Positions 34,377 through 43,572 are shown, counted from the first letter of the stretch. The stretch is DNA of 64,000 nucleotides from Alistipes sp. (GCA_017474235.1 JAFVIB010000004.1:124001-188000); one strand, 5' to 3'. Numbers and translations: made by a program. The notes: generated by a model not told the origin, from the sequence alone.

Positions 34377-34407
34377 CAAATGTAGAGAAATTATTGCAAA
34401 AAAACAA
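34377..34407 (-). promoter_or_regulatory. Candidate promoter of the structured RNA
   Basis: TACATTTG at 34377-34384 on the minus strand with TTG at 34405-34407, spacer 20 bases. Transcription would start near 34370 and run through the rod at 34336-34207. Confidence 0.6.
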
Positions 34408-34438
34408 TATCCCCATTAGAAAACATCTAATGGGGATA
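34397..34438 (-). terminator. Terminator of the xerC-hpf operon
   Basis: Perfect 13-bp stem TATCCCCATTAGA/TCTAATGGGGATA (34408-34420 with 34426-34438), 5-base loop, then TTG and seven T on the minus strand. Confidence 0.9.
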
Positions 34439-34458
34439 GAACTAAATTTGAGTGTCTG

Positions 34459-34746
34459 TTACTTGTCTTTGCGCTTCTCGATTTGGCGTTTGATAACATC
34501 CAGAGCCTCGTCAATCGCCTCCTCAAAGGTGCGAGCGCGCTGCTCGGTAAGTATGTCTCCGCCCGGAATGTGAAGTGTTACAAGTGCGACTTTATTTCCT
34601 TTCTCATCATCTTTTTCAAGCTTCAGAACTACATCTACGCCGCTCGGACGGTCTGCAAAACGCTCCAGTCGCGACATCTTTTTCTCAATAAACTCGACCA
34701 ACTGCTTGCTGGCATCGAATTTTAACGATTGAATGTTAATCTCCAT
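34459..34746 (-). CDS. hpf: Ribosome hibernation-promoting factor, short form
   Basis: Binds the 30S subunit in stationary phase and inactivates or dimerises ribosomes. 95 residues from the ATG at 34744-34746, which begins MEINIQSLKFDAS as in short HPF/RaiA proteins; an upstream start would add 12 unrelated residues. The alternating beta/alpha pattern with VVLKLEKDDE and a basic C-terminal helix (IKRQIEKRKDK) fits. There is no long C-terminal dimerisation domain. It follows xerC by 58 bases in the same unit, a pairing often seen in Bacteroidota. Confidence 0.92.
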   Translation of the reverse strand: MEINIQSLKFDASKQLVEFIEKKMSRLERFADRPSGVDVVLKLEKDDEKGNKVALVTLHIPGGDILTEQRARTFEEAIDEALDVIKRQIEKRKDK

Positions 34747-34804
34747 AACTGTATATTTTATGGTTAAGGGGGTTCGCTTCATTACGAATTTACCCCGATA
34801 ATTT

Positions 34805-35701
34805 CTATTTGTGCGGGTGTGCCTTGTCGTAAACCGACAGCAGCTGCCCGATGCTGTTGTGGGTATAGTGCTGTGTTGTGCTGAGTGAACTATGACCCAT
34901 CAACTCCTGTATTTCACGCATATCTGCACCCTTGCCTAACAGATGCGTTGCAAATGTGTGGCGCAAAATATGCGGGGATTTTCGCCCCTGAACATTGGCT
35001 GCCATCATCTCCTGACGCACAACTCGTTGAACGGTTGAGCGAGAGAGTGGTTTGCCTGTTGTGCCTACAATCAACTTATCTGCTGCAGTAAGCTCAATGC
35101 CGCACCTGCGACAAAACTCTACATAGACTTCGACTCTGCTTACAAGCTCCGGCAGTAGCGGCACTAATCTATCCTTATCGCCCTTACCGTGAATCTTTAC
35201 AGAGCCATTTGTAATATCCCCCAGCTTTATGTCGAGTAACTCAGCAAGTCGTATGCCGCAACCATAGAGCAGAGAGATAATAAGGCTGTTTCGCACCTGC
35301 TTGAACTCTTGGCTATACTTCTGCTCGCGGGTACTCTCCAACAGCTCATCCATACGGCTTTGCGGAACAAACTGCGGTAATACCTTGGGGGTTTTCAAAG
35401 AACTTATACGCTTTGTTATATCCTTCTCTACAACACCTATGCGGCGAAGATAAGAGAATAGACTCTTTATAGAGGATAGCTCTCTATTCATCGATGCCGC
35501 AGAGAGTTCTGCTGTGTCGAGCCTATATATTATCCAATCTCTAATATCCTCCGCACTGACCTTTGTGGCGTCAAACTTATCTAAACCAATGCGGTCATTA
35601 AACCACTCGGCAAAGCCTAAAACATCCCTCTTGTAGTTTCGTACCGTAAGCTCAGAGTAGCGTTTTCCCGACTCAATATATTCGATAAAACGGTTAATCA
35701 T
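34805..35701 (-). CDS. xerC: Tyrosine recombinase XerC/XerD type
   Basis: Site-specific recombinase that resolves chromosome dimers at dif. 298 residues: N-terminal SAM-like core-binding domain (about 1-85) and catalytic domain with all residues in place: Arg151 (GCGIRLAE), Lys173 (HGKGDK), His244 and Arg247 (HILRHTF), His270 (LMGHSS), nucleophile Tyr279 (QHYTH). The length and the hpf neighbour favour the housekeeping XerC over an integrase. No mobile element borders are seen nearby. Assignment to XerC rather than XerD is tentative. Confidence 0.9.
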   Translation of the reverse strand: MINRFIEYIESGKRYSELTVRNYKRDVLGFAEWFNDRIGLDKFDATKVSAEDIRDWIIYRLDTAELSAASMNRELSSIKSLFSYLRRIGVVEKDITKRISSLKTPKVLPQFVPQSRMDELLESTREQKYSQEFKQVRNSLIISLLYGCGIRLAELLDIKLGDITNGSVKIHGKGDKDRLVPLLPELVSRVEVYVEFCRRCGIELTAADKLIVGTTGKPLSRSTVQRVVRQEMMAANVQGRKSPHILRHTFATHLLGKGADMREIQELMGHSSLSTTQHYTHNSIGQLLSVYDKAHPHK

Positions 35702-35747
35702 AGGCTGTTGGCATCTATCGGTGCATCTACATACCCTGCACCGCTAA

Positions 35748-35779
35748 CAAAGATAAGAAAACTTTTTTGAAATCCCAAA
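35748..35779 (-). promoter_or_regulatory. Promoter of xerC-hpf
   Basis: TTTG at 35776-35779, 20-base spacer, TATCTTTG at 35748-35755 on the minus strand: both elements match consensus. Leader of about 40 bases. Confidence 0.7.
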
Positions 35780-35782
35780 TTT

Positions 35783-38230
35783 TTAGAATGTAAATTTCAC
35801 TTGCAGGTAGTATGTTCGCGGATAGGCATAGAGCAGATATGAAGGTCGCAACTCCGATTGAAAATCCTGCCACAAGTAGCGTTTGTTGATGCGCGAGGTC
35901 TCATATCCGCGATATACTATGTTGTTATTGCCCAAAATATTGTTTACTGCAAGGAAAACAGAGATGCGTGAGCGAGGGTGTCTGTCTATAAATCGAGGTG
36001 CGGCTGTTGAGATATACTCTCGACGGTCAAAGCGGTTGAGATAGAAACTCTTTGATAGGGTAAGGTTTACAGCAAAGGCATTACCGAGCCTCTGCTGGGA
36101 TATAAATTGTTCTCTAACCTCTTTGGTGGCAGTGTGTGAGAGTATATCTTCTGTGCGGCGGATAAGTGATGGCATATAGTATCTCAGAGCGTGGTACTCA
36201 GCCTCGATAGCGGCTCTCCAACCGCGATTGTGATAGCCTACTTGAGCGATAGATGTGATTTGCGGGGTGGTGCCTGTATTGAGCCCCTTTGCTGCTGTAA
36301 CCCTCTCTGTTGAGAGCAGAGAGTTGTCTGTGTCGGCATAAACAGTTATTGTGGGCGCGCCGGTATAGCAATATTTGCCAAAAGATGCTGCCAAAGCCGC
36401 CTGCCAATGGTATGCAAAGTCGTAGTGAGCCTCCGCCTCAACGCCGGCAGCGATGGTCGAAATATTGTCTGTAACAACATCGGAGAAGGTCGAATAGGCG
36501 TCGTGGTAGAGGTGCGCAACCTCGTGCATATCGTTGTTGTAGTTGGCAAAAATCTGAGCCTTGAGCGCGAGTTTGTGTAGCTTTAGACTGTATCCTGCCG
36601 TGAATGTATATCTTGTTGCAAGGTTGGGATTATCAATCGGACGATTGTTGTACTCTGTCTGCAAAAACTCCATCTGCGGCTCTGCCTCGACGGCTGTTGC
36701 AGAGAGTGAGCCGAAAATGGTTTGCTGTGGAGAGATGTAGAACTTTGCCTCGCCACTAAGGCTCCACGGAGCATAACCCAAGACTCTTGAGCGACCGAGT
36801 GAAGAGTTGGCAAAAATCTCCTTCTGAAAAAATCCCACTCGTGAGACCCATTGCGCTCCAACCTCTGCCGAAGATAGCAAGGAGAGGCGATTTTTGTGGT
36901 ACTCTACAGCGGCGAAGAGCTTTGTGACGATATTGTCGAGGGCATAGTCGTAGCTGTAACGATCTGCTACTCCGACTTTGCGCCCCGGGTGTTGCATATC
37001 GTTGTTTAGCGAGTTGAAGAGGGTCTTGTCATCGACTAAAAAGTAGTCAATATCTGTAAATTCATTTGAGCCTAACAGGTCTGTTATCTGCTTGAAGTGG
37101 CGATTGTGCGAGAAGAGGGCTTTAGCTCCATAGTAGAGTTTAAGAGCATCGTTTACACGGCTTTGCATAATGGCACAAAGTTGTGTATCTGCGGTGCGCG
37201 TTACACGGTCGCTTGTCAGATATATCGACTCGGGAAAAAGGCGGTTTGTCTGACAGAGCCCATCAAAATCTATTTGTGTATATCGGCTGTCGTTCTCAAC
37301 CCAGCTCTGTGTTACTGCCGCAATATCCATAGGGTGGTCGTAGTAGCTGGGCAGATAGCGATAGTTGTCGGGCAGAGGGGTCTGTGTGTTGAGCCAATCT
37401 ATCGAGCCTCGGGCTGTTTGCCCTGCTGTAAGAGCTAAAGAGAGGGTTATATCGCTCCGCTCGGTCAGCTCTCTGTTATATGAGCCGACAAGTGTAGGGA
37501 GCAGTGATTTAGAGAGGTTTGCACTGCGGACTTTGCCAGCCTGATAACCCCAAGAGGGGTTGTAGTAGTGGTTGCCCGTCAGGGTAAAAGCCTCATTGAC
37601 CGAGGCTTTGCGTGTTGCCCGCTCGGAAGGGGTAAAAAGGAGCAGTAGCGATAGTGAGTTTAGAGAGTCAGGCTTGTATGTTGCCGATGCAGATATTGAA
37701 GCCTCTGAGGTAAATACACCCTGAATGTGCGAGTCCCGACCACCGCGTATGTAGATGTCGGAGCAGAGCGACCACTTCTCGGATAGTTGGTGTGCCGTAG
37801 ATAGTGTCACTCCGCCGAGATATGAGCGGGTTGTGAGGTTTACGCCTACGCTTGTCTGATTGTTTGCTATTGCTCCAACAGATATGTAGTCTGAGTGCAA
37901 ATCAGCACCTTCGTATCTCTCAAATGCAAGGCGCGCAAGGCGGCTATCTCCAATTTTGGGAATGGTTATGCCGTTAAAAATCAATCTTCTGTCATAGTAT
38001 CCAACACCATATCGGTTGCATACCACAACAGAAGATTTATCAAACAGACTGCGATACCACAGCTCTGTGCTGTTTGTTATCACAACTGTATCAGCATCTT
38101 CCTCTTCGAGCTTCTCGTCACTTACAATCGGCTCGTAGAGCTTGTAGTAGCGATAGTCATCTGTCTGCTGTGCTGTCACCACACCATAGAGTAACAGCAT
38201 ACAGACAAATATGACATCTCGAGACCTCAT
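35783..38230 (-). CDS. Outer-membrane beta-barrel, TonB-receptor-like
   Basis: 815 residues with signal peptide 1-20, a short region (about 45-110) that could be a reduced plug (RRLIFNGITIPKIG), then a long barrel of alternating strands ending YLQVKFTF, the terminal Phe of outer-membrane barrels. The NNILGNNNIVYRGYE stretch near the end is typical of the last strands of Bacteroidota TonB receptors. The carboxypeptidase-like N-terminal domain is absent and no SusD partner exists. It follows the EEP phosphatase with no gap, so it is probably the import or display protein of the module. Confidence 0.75.
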   Translation of the reverse strand: MRSRDVIFVCMLLLYGVVTAQQTDDYRYYKLYEPIVSDEKLEEEDADTVVITNSTELWYRSLFDKSSVVVCNRYGVGYYDRRLIFNGITIPKIGDSRLARLAFERYEGADLHSDYISVGAIANNQTSVGVNLTTRSYLGGVTLSTAHQLSEKWSLCSDIYIRGGRDSHIQGVFTSEASISASATYKPDSLNSLSLLLLFTPSERATRKASVNEAFTLTGNHYYNPSWGYQAGKVRSANLSKSLLPTLVGSYNRELTERSDITLSLALTAGQTARGSIDWLNTQTPLPDNYRYLPSYYDHPMDIAAVTQSWVENDSRYTQIDFDGLCQTNRLFPESIYLTSDRVTRTADTQLCAIMQSRVNDALKLYYGAKALFSHNRHFKQITDLLGSNEFTDIDYFLVDDKTLFNSLNNDMQHPGRKVGVADRYSYDYALDNIVTKLFAAVEYHKNRLSLLSSAEVGAQWVSRVGFFQKEIFANSSLGRSRVLGYAPWSLSGEAKFYISPQQTIFGSLSATAVEAEPQMEFLQTEYNNRPIDNPNLATRYTFTAGYSLKLHKLALKAQIFANYNNDMHEVAHLYHDAYSTFSDVVTDNISTIAAGVEAEAHYDFAYHWQAALAASFGKYCYTGAPTITVYADTDNSLLSTERVTAAKGLNTGTTPQITSIAQVGYHNRGWRAAIEAEYHALRYYMPSLIRRTEDILSHTATKEVREQFISQQRLGNAFAVNLTLSKSFYLNRFDRREYISTAAPRFIDRHPRSRISVFLAVNNILGNNNIVYRGYETSRINKRYLWQDFQSELRPSYLLYAYPRTYYLQVKFTF

Positions 38231-39112
38231 CTACTCAACAATAATCTCTGCAAGCATAAAGTAGTGGTCAGATGGATAGACCTCGCCACGGTGGTCTGTC
38301 AGCACCTGACAACTCAGAGCCTTTGCAGCACCCTTTGTCAGTATATAGTCGATACGCGCGCCCGGCTTAGGGTGATTTTTGCCCTTAAAAGCGTGAGCTG
38401 TACGACCATACTCGACGCCATTGTGCAGAGCATCATAACAGTCTGTCCAACCATTTGTGGTGAAGTGTATCACCTGCTCATCGCTCTTGCGAGAGTTAAA
38501 GTCGGCACAGATAATCTGCGGGAAATCCTCCTGATACTGCGCAGCCTCACGAACAATGAGCTTTGCCTGATTTACCTTCGCCTCTTTTGACTTATGGTCG
38601 AGATGAATATCTATCAGACGCAACTGCTTTCCGCTCTTCTTATCAATAACTCTCACCCAATTTGCGTGGCGGGCGCGGTTGGTATTCCAACTGATGCTGC
38701 CGGCAATTACAGGGTCGTCAGAGAGCCAATAGCAACCGGCAGAGACCAGCTCATAGCGATCTTTGCGCAGGAAAATGACATTCTTGCCGATAAGGTGATA
38801 ACCCTCAGTATAGGGGTCCATCTCGGGACCCTCGAAACCAAAGGCGAAGTACTCTTTCAACTCCTTTTTGCAGTAAGCATAAGAGTCGTATATAACCTCC
38901 TGCATCATAACCACATCGGGCTTGTAGCTGCGAATGACATCTATCATATACTCCTTGCGGTTATCCCACTCATTTGGGGTATTAGCATCATCCGCAAGTC
39001 CTGTAATGCGGATATTGGCACTCATCACTCTATGAATCGGTGTTGCCGGCTTTTTTGCCTCCGCAACCCCGAAAAGAGCGATAGAGATGATAAATAACAG
39101 AATTTTTTTCAT
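38231..39112 (-). CDS. Secreted endonuclease/exonuclease/phosphatase (EEP) family protein
   Basis: 293 residues with signal peptide 1-19. Motifs of the metal-dependent EEP fold: Asn33 (SANIRI), Glu72 (MQEV), His170 (IDIHLDH), Asp204 and Asn206 (CADFNS), Asp255 (RIDYI), Asp282-His283 (PSDHYF). All catalytic positions are present, so it should hydrolyse a phosphomonoester or diester outside the cytoplasm. Nuclease, sphingomyelinase-like and inositol-phosphatase activities all occur in this family. The catabolic neighbours favour a small-molecule substrate. Start directly at the normal signal peptide; three-base gap from the FAD gene upstream. Confidence 0.9.
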   Translation of the reverse strand: MKKILLFIISIALFGVAEAKKPATPIHRVMSANIRITGLADDANTPNEWDNRKEYMIDVIRSYKPDVVMMQEVIYDSYAYCKKELKEYFAFGFEGPEMDPYTEGYHLIGKNVIFLRKDRYELVSAGCYWLSDDPVIAGSISWNTNRARHANWVRVIDKKSGKQLRLIDIHLDHKSKEAKVNQAKLIVREAAQYQEDFPQIICADFNSRKSDEQVIHFTTNGWTDCYDALHNGVEYGRTAHAFKGKNHPKPGARIDYILTKGAAKALSCQVLTDHRGEVYPSDHYFMLAEIIVE

Positions 39113-39115
39113 CTT

Positions 39116-40480
39116 CTAACCAAGATAACCACCGTTTTCCAACAGTGCAGTTTGTACTCGCTTTACATCAACTGCCGAGGGATTAACACCATCCTCAACA
39201 GCTATTCGTGCTGCTGTACCCGCAGCCTCGCCCATAGCCATAACAGTTGACATTACGCGCGTTGCAGCCATCGCTCCGTGGTCCATAGATGAGCAACGAC
39301 CGGCAACCAATAGACCCTCGATTGTAGCAGGGACAAGGGTGCGATATGGAATGTCATACGAGCCTTTGCAGTAGATAAGTGTGCAGTCGCCACCAACCTC
39401 GTGATGAAGGTCAATAGGGTAGCTTGCAACAGCAATTACATCATCTGCCTTGCGAGCCTCAAGTAAGTCTTCACTTGTAAGGACATACTTACCGACTATT
39501 ACGCGCGTCTCGCGGATACCTGTAAATGGAGGCACGGTCTCAATCCACGCATTCTCAAAGCCCGGGATATACTCGATAAGGTAGCGAGCCACATCGTACA
39601 TCTGTCGGCGACACTCCCTCTCAACGGCTGTGTAGCTTGCCGGGTCAGTCGCATCACCACCCGATACACGAGTCATATTTACCCACAGCTCGTCATCCTT
39701 AAGACCTGTCATAAAGATTGTGCGGGCAACGGTAATATTAAAACCCTTTGAGATAGCATCAGCGAGCTGCTTGCGGTAGCCTACCATTGTAAAGTTTCCC
39801 TCATGGAACTGCTCCGGTGGCATTATATCCATACCGTACTCGTCAGAGTGGTTTACAACATTGTCGCGTACCTTATCTATATCTACACCGCGCATAGAGA
39901 ACATAAGGGTTGGTGGTTGCATACGACCCTCCTTGTCGCCCTTATTGCACTCAACACCCGCGCGGAAAGCCACATCGCCATCGCCAGAGCAGTCGATAAC
40001 CGTCTTTGCAAGTATAGCCTCACGACCTGCCTTGCTCTCGATAATCACACCCTTGACAGTGCCATTCTCGACAATAGTATCGACAACATTGACATACATA
40101 AGTACCTTTACGCCACACTCATCCATAATCTCCCACGCGAGGGTCTTTACAGCCTCCGGATCGACCATTGTAAGTGAGATGTGGAGCTTGCAACGCTTAT
40201 GACCTGTCGCCTTGCCACGCTGTTGCAGACGCTCTACAAAGCGACCTGTAGCACCCTTGATAATCTGGTTGCCATCCTTGTCGAGCATTGACAGAATAGG
40301 TAGTCCCAAAGTTAAGTTGCCTCCCAAGAATCCGCGTTGCTCAAGCAGCATAACCTCTGTTTTACCACCCTTTGCAGCAGCCTCTGCCGCCATAATGCCG
40401 GCAGGACCGCCTCCTACAACGAGAATATCAACCTCGGCACGCACTTTTACTTCGCGTGCCGGTTCAAAATATGTCTTCAT
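39116..40480 (-). CDS. FAD-dependent oxidoreductase, copy 2
   Basis: 454 residues, no signal peptide. Rossmann FAD motif VVGGGPAGIMAAEAAA (about 21-36) with LLEQRGFLGGN following, then KTVIDCSGDGDVAFRAG near the middle and GRCSSMDHGAMAATRVM near the end, as in the FAD_oxidored family (PF12831). The family contains flavoproteins that oxidise sugars, polyols or acids; the substrate is unknown. It is very similar along its whole length to the adjacent 40532-41896 gene, so the pair arose by tandem duplication. The two are separated by 51 bases that can form a hairpin. Confidence 0.88.
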   Translation of the reverse strand: MKTYFEPAREVKVRAEVDILVVGGGPAGIMAAEAAAKGGKTEVMLLEQRGFLGGNLTLGLPILSMLDKDGNQIIKGATGRFVERLQQRGKATGHKRCKLHISLTMVDPEAVKTLAWEIMDECGVKVLMYVNVVDTIVENGTVKGVIIESKAGREAILAKTVIDCSGDGDVAFRAGVECNKGDKEGRMQPPTLMFSMRGVDIDKVRDNVVNHSDEYGMDIMPPEQFHEGNFTMVGYRKQLADAISKGFNITVARTIFMTGLKDDELWVNMTRVSGGDATDPASYTAVERECRRQMYDVARYLIEYIPGFENAWIETVPPFTGIRETRVIVGKYVLTSEDLLEARKADDVIAVASYPIDLHHEVGGDCTLIYCKGSYDIPYRTLVPATIEGLLVAGRCSSMDHGAMAATRVMSTVMAMGEAAGTAARIAVEDGVNPSAVDVKRVQTALLENGGYLG

Positions 40481-40486
40481 AATCTT

Positions 40487-40532
40487 AGAAGTTGTTTAAT
40501 TTTTGTTTGCGAAATTATTTTAGACAACTTCT
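40487..40532. repeat. 9-bp inverted repeat between the FAD oxidoreductase genes
   Basis: AGAAGTTGT at 40487-40495 pairs with ACAACTTCT at 40524-40532 across a 28-base AT-rich loop. It could modulate the relative expression of the two copies. No T run, so it is not a standard terminator. Confidence 0.4.
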
Positions 40533-41896
40533 TATCCTAAAAATGCACCATTCTCAAGCAGTGCCTGCTGAACCTTTGCTACATCTACGCCGCTAACCTC
40601 AACGCCGTCGGCAATAGCAATTCGCGCTGCAACACCCGCAGCCTCGCCAAGAGCCATACAGGTACTCATAACGCGCGTTGCAGCCATAGCCTCGTGGTCC
40701 ATAGCCGAGCAACGACCTGCTACCAGCAGACCCTCAATAGTCTGTGGTACAAGCACACCATAAGGAATCTGATATGCATCCTCACAGAAGAGCATTGTGC
40801 AGTCACCACCCTTTGCGTGGTGAATATCGACAGGGTAACCGGCAACGGCAATAGCATCCTCAAACGGCTTCTGCTCAAGAATATCCTGCGCTGTCATAAC
40901 ATACTTGCCGACAATCACACGGCTCTCACGAATACCCATAAATGCAGCTGCGCGCTCAAGCCAAGCACTCTCAAAGCCCGGAACAAAGTCCCTCAGATAT
41001 GCCATAACATCGTACATCTGCTTTCGAGCATCGTGCTCTCCCTGTGTGTAGCTTACAGGGTCTGTCGAATCTACACCTGAAACACGGGTCATATTTACCC
41101 AAATCTCGTCGTCACGCAGACCTGTAATGAGAATTGTTCGAGATACAGGAACATTGTAGCCCTTCTGCTGAGCCTCAGCAATTCTACCACGCAGACCGAC
41201 AGTGATAAACTTCTTCTTGCGGAATTGTGATGTCGGCATAACATCCATATCATACTTCTCTGGCTCATTGCAGATAGCATCGCGCAACTTCTGCACCTCT
41301 ACACCGCGCATAAGGAACATAAGGGTTGGAGGCTGCATACCGCCATTTTCATCACCCTTGTTGCACTCAACACCTGCACGGAAGGCAACATCGCCGTCGC
41401 CTGTACAGTCGATAACTGTCTTTGCGAGGATGACCTCACGACCGGCTTTACTCTCGATAATTACACCCTTAACCTTGCCATTCTCTACAATCGTATCGGC
41501 AACAAAGACATAGAGCAGTACCTCTACACCTGCATCGTCCATCATCTCCCAAGCAACAGTTTTAACCTGATCAGGATCGACAAGGGTAAAGGACATATGA
41601 TTCTTACAAGGGTAGTGCACACTTGCTGCGTTCTTTGCCCACATACGGTCGATAAACTTCTGCGCAGCACCCTTTATAACCTGATTCCCTTTAGGACCGA
41701 GGTAGGAGAGAATAGGCAGACCGATAGTGAGGTTTCCACCCATATAACCACGCTGCTCGATGAGCATAACCTTCAAACTCTTGTCTTTTGCCGCAGCCTC
41801 AGCAGCCATCATTCCGGCAGGACCACCTCCTACAACCAAAACATCAACTTCTGCACGCACCTTAAGTTCGCGTGCCGGCTCCATAATAGTTTTCAT
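40532..41896 (-). CDS. FAD-dependent oxidoreductase, copy 1
   Basis: 454 residues, the same length as its neighbour and clearly its paralog. FAD motif VVGGGPAGMMAAEAAA near 21-36, IEQRGYMGGN, KTVIDCTGDGDVAFRAG and GRCSAMDHEAMAATRVM. The copies differ mainly in surface segments (for example the stretch after GVECNKGDENGG and the region around residues 85-100), consistent with different substrates or with a heterodimer. It lies 13 bases after the ribulokinase-like gene, so the kinase and oxidoreductases are co-transcribed. Confidence 0.88.
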   Translation of the reverse strand: MKTIMEPARELKVRAEVDVLVVGGGPAGMMAAEAAAKDKSLKVMLIEQRGYMGGNLTIGLPILSYLGPKGNQVIKGAAQKFIDRMWAKNAASVHYPCKNHMSFTLVDPDQVKTVAWEMMDDAGVEVLLYVFVADTIVENGKVKGVIIESKAGREVILAKTVIDCTGDGDVAFRAGVECNKGDENGGMQPPTLMFLMRGVEVQKLRDAICNEPEKYDMDVMPTSQFRKKKFITVGLRGRIAEAQQKGYNVPVSRTILITGLRDDEIWVNMTRVSGVDSTDPVSYTQGEHDARKQMYDVMAYLRDFVPGFESAWLERAAAFMGIRESRVIVGKYVMTAQDILEQKPFEDAIAVAGYPVDIHHAKGGDCTMLFCEDAYQIPYGVLVPQTIEGLLVAGRCSAMDHEAMAATRVMSTCMALGEAAGVAARIAIADGVEVSGVDVAKVQQALLENGAFLG

Positions 41897-41909
41897 CTTT
41901 GTATATGTT

Positions 41910-43571
41910 TTAAATTAGACTCTCTGTAAATTTGCCCGCTGCACGATAGAGCTCGTGACGCTTCTGAAGTAATTCTCGACGCTCGCTGTTTGGACTGTAA
42001 GTTCTTATAATAGGGCGACAAAGTGCCTGCTGTGCAGCCTCGATTGTAGGATATAGCCCTGCAACAACCGATGCACAGATAGCCGAGCCGAGGGCACACG
42101 ACTGCTTGCACTCCGAAACATGAATATCTTTGCCAATGGCATCTGCGAGCATCTGCATCACAAATGGAGATTTCTGAGAGATGCCACCTACGCCGATAAA
42201 TGAATCAAAGACAATATCTCTCTCTGCAAGATGATCGACAATGGTCTTCATAGCCAATGCCGTAGCCTCAACAATGGCATAGTAGAGTTCCGGTGCGGTT
42301 GTAGATAGTTTCAGACCCATCAGTGAGCCCCACAACAGCTGATTTGGCTCCGGAGAGCGGCGACCGTTAAACCAATCGGTAGCAAACGGTGCATCGAGGC
42401 GTGGGGTTATCTTTGCAGCATCCTCACCGAGCTTAACAAGGATATTATCCAACACCTCATCTACAAGAGTTTTACGAGTCTCAGGGTCAATCTTCTCGCT
42501 CTTTGCAAGAATCTCTACCGTAGGATAGGCGAGTGTTCGTCGCAACCACGCGTAGGCGTCTCCAAATGCCGAGAGTCCAACCTCAAAGCCCACAAGTCCG
42601 GGGATAATACAGCTCTCTGCCTGACCAAATACGCCATCTATAATTCTGCCACCCAAAACCTCGCTCGGGATAACAAACATACAGCAACCTGAAGTTCCGA
42701 GGTTAATCATTGCACGCTTATAAGCCACACCTGCACCGATAGCTCCCTGATGTGAATCGACATTACCGCAGCCGATAACAACATCGCAGCTTAGACCCAA
42801 CTCGGCAGCAAGCGCACTGCTGATTTTACCGTAAGGCTTATCACAAGTATATTTATTGGCATTTAGAGTTCGCAAAATCGGCACAAGTGCAGGGTCGAGA
42901 GCCTCGAAGAAACTCTCCGGTGGGAAACCACCCCAATCCTCACGCCAAAACATCTTCTGCGCAGCGTTACAATGACCCATTCGAGCCACCTTTGGGTCTG
43001 TTGTACCTGTGAGTGTCGCACAGATAAAGTCGCTACACTCAATTACCGAGCGGGCATCACGACGCATATCTGAATTTGTTCCGAGCAGATGCATAACTTT
43101 TGCCCAAAAACACTCGGCAGAGTAGTGGTAGCCCGAAACCTGAGTATAGTCTGTTTGGCTGTTATGGCACGCCTGTTCGATAGCGGCTGCCTCGGCAACG
43201 CCGGTGTGATCTTTCCAGAGGACAAACATCGCATCCGGATTATCTTTGTACTGCTCCTTGAGTGAGAGAGGCTGGAGATTTTCATCTGTCAAACAAGGGG
43301 TACTTGCCGTAGTATCGACAGATATTGCGCGGACATAAGGTGCTATATCCTGATTGTTGTCAAGCACTCCGTGCAGAACACTCTTCAGAGCCTCGATATA
43401 GTCTAAAGGGTGCTGACGAAAGCGACTCTCAAGGGCATCGCAGAACTCTCCGCGTGACCAACGGGTGTAGTTATGAACTGCCTCGGCAATCTGTTCGCCT
43501 GTGTGGGCATTGACAAGTACGGCACGAGCCGAGTCTGTACCGTAGTCCAGACCAATTACAAAATCCTTCAT
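41910..43571 (-). CDS. FGGY-family carbohydrate kinase, ribulokinase-like
   Basis: 553 residues. Two actin-like domains: LDYGTDSARAVLVNAHTGE (about 9-27) opens the first and ATP-site segments such as GCGNVDSHQGAIGAG and INLGTSGCCMF (about 272-305) open the second, with IGVGGISQKSPFVMQMLAD near 465. Sequence and length are closest to ribulokinase (AraB), which phosphorylates L-ribulose. No arabinose isomerase or epimerase lies nearby; instead it sits between phosphoesterases and FAD oxidoreductases, so the true substrate may be a different ketose or polyol. I therefore leave the gene symbol empty. Confidence 0.85.
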   Translation of the reverse strand: MKDFVIGLDYGTDSARAVLVNAHTGEQIAEAVHNYTRWSRGEFCDALESRFRQHPLDYIEALKSVLHGVLDNNQDIAPYVRAISVDTTASTPCLTDENLQPLSLKEQYKDNPDAMFVLWKDHTGVAEAAAIEQACHNSQTDYTQVSGYHYSAECFWAKVMHLLGTNSDMRRDARSVIECSDFICATLTGTTDPKVARMGHCNAAQKMFWREDWGGFPPESFFEALDPALVPILRTLNANKYTCDKPYGKISSALAAELGLSCDVVIGCGNVDSHQGAIGAGVAYKRAMINLGTSGCCMFVIPSEVLGGRIIDGVFGQAESCIIPGLVGFEVGLSAFGDAYAWLRRTLAYPTVEILAKSEKIDPETRKTLVDEVLDNILVKLGEDAAKITPRLDAPFATDWFNGRRSPEPNQLLWGSLMGLKLSTTAPELYYAIVEATALAMKTIVDHLAERDIVFDSFIGVGGISQKSPFVMQMLADAIGKDIHVSECKQSCALGSAICASVVAGLYPTIEAAQQALCRPIIRTYSPNSERRELLQKRHELYRAAGKFTESLI

Positions 43572-43572
43572 A

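Larger units (their letters stand above)
34113..34458. other. Non-coding region between hpf and the XRE gene
   Basis: 346 bases without a credible reading frame. From right to left on the minus strand it contains the xerC-hpf terminator (34397-34438), a candidate promoter (34377-34407), a rod-like folded segment (34207-34336), smaller hairpin-forming segments such as GCATA/TATGC (34146-34150 with 34160-34164), and the palindrome at 34129-34144. Confidence 0.75.

Noticed and set aside
34367..34573. Short plus-strand frame over the hpf terminator
   Set aside because: It crosses a perfect terminator hairpin and is antisense to hpf.
34805..35701. XerC-like gene as an integrase of a mobile element
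   Set aside because: It is followed by hpf, has a normal promoter, and no att repeats or cargo genes surround it.
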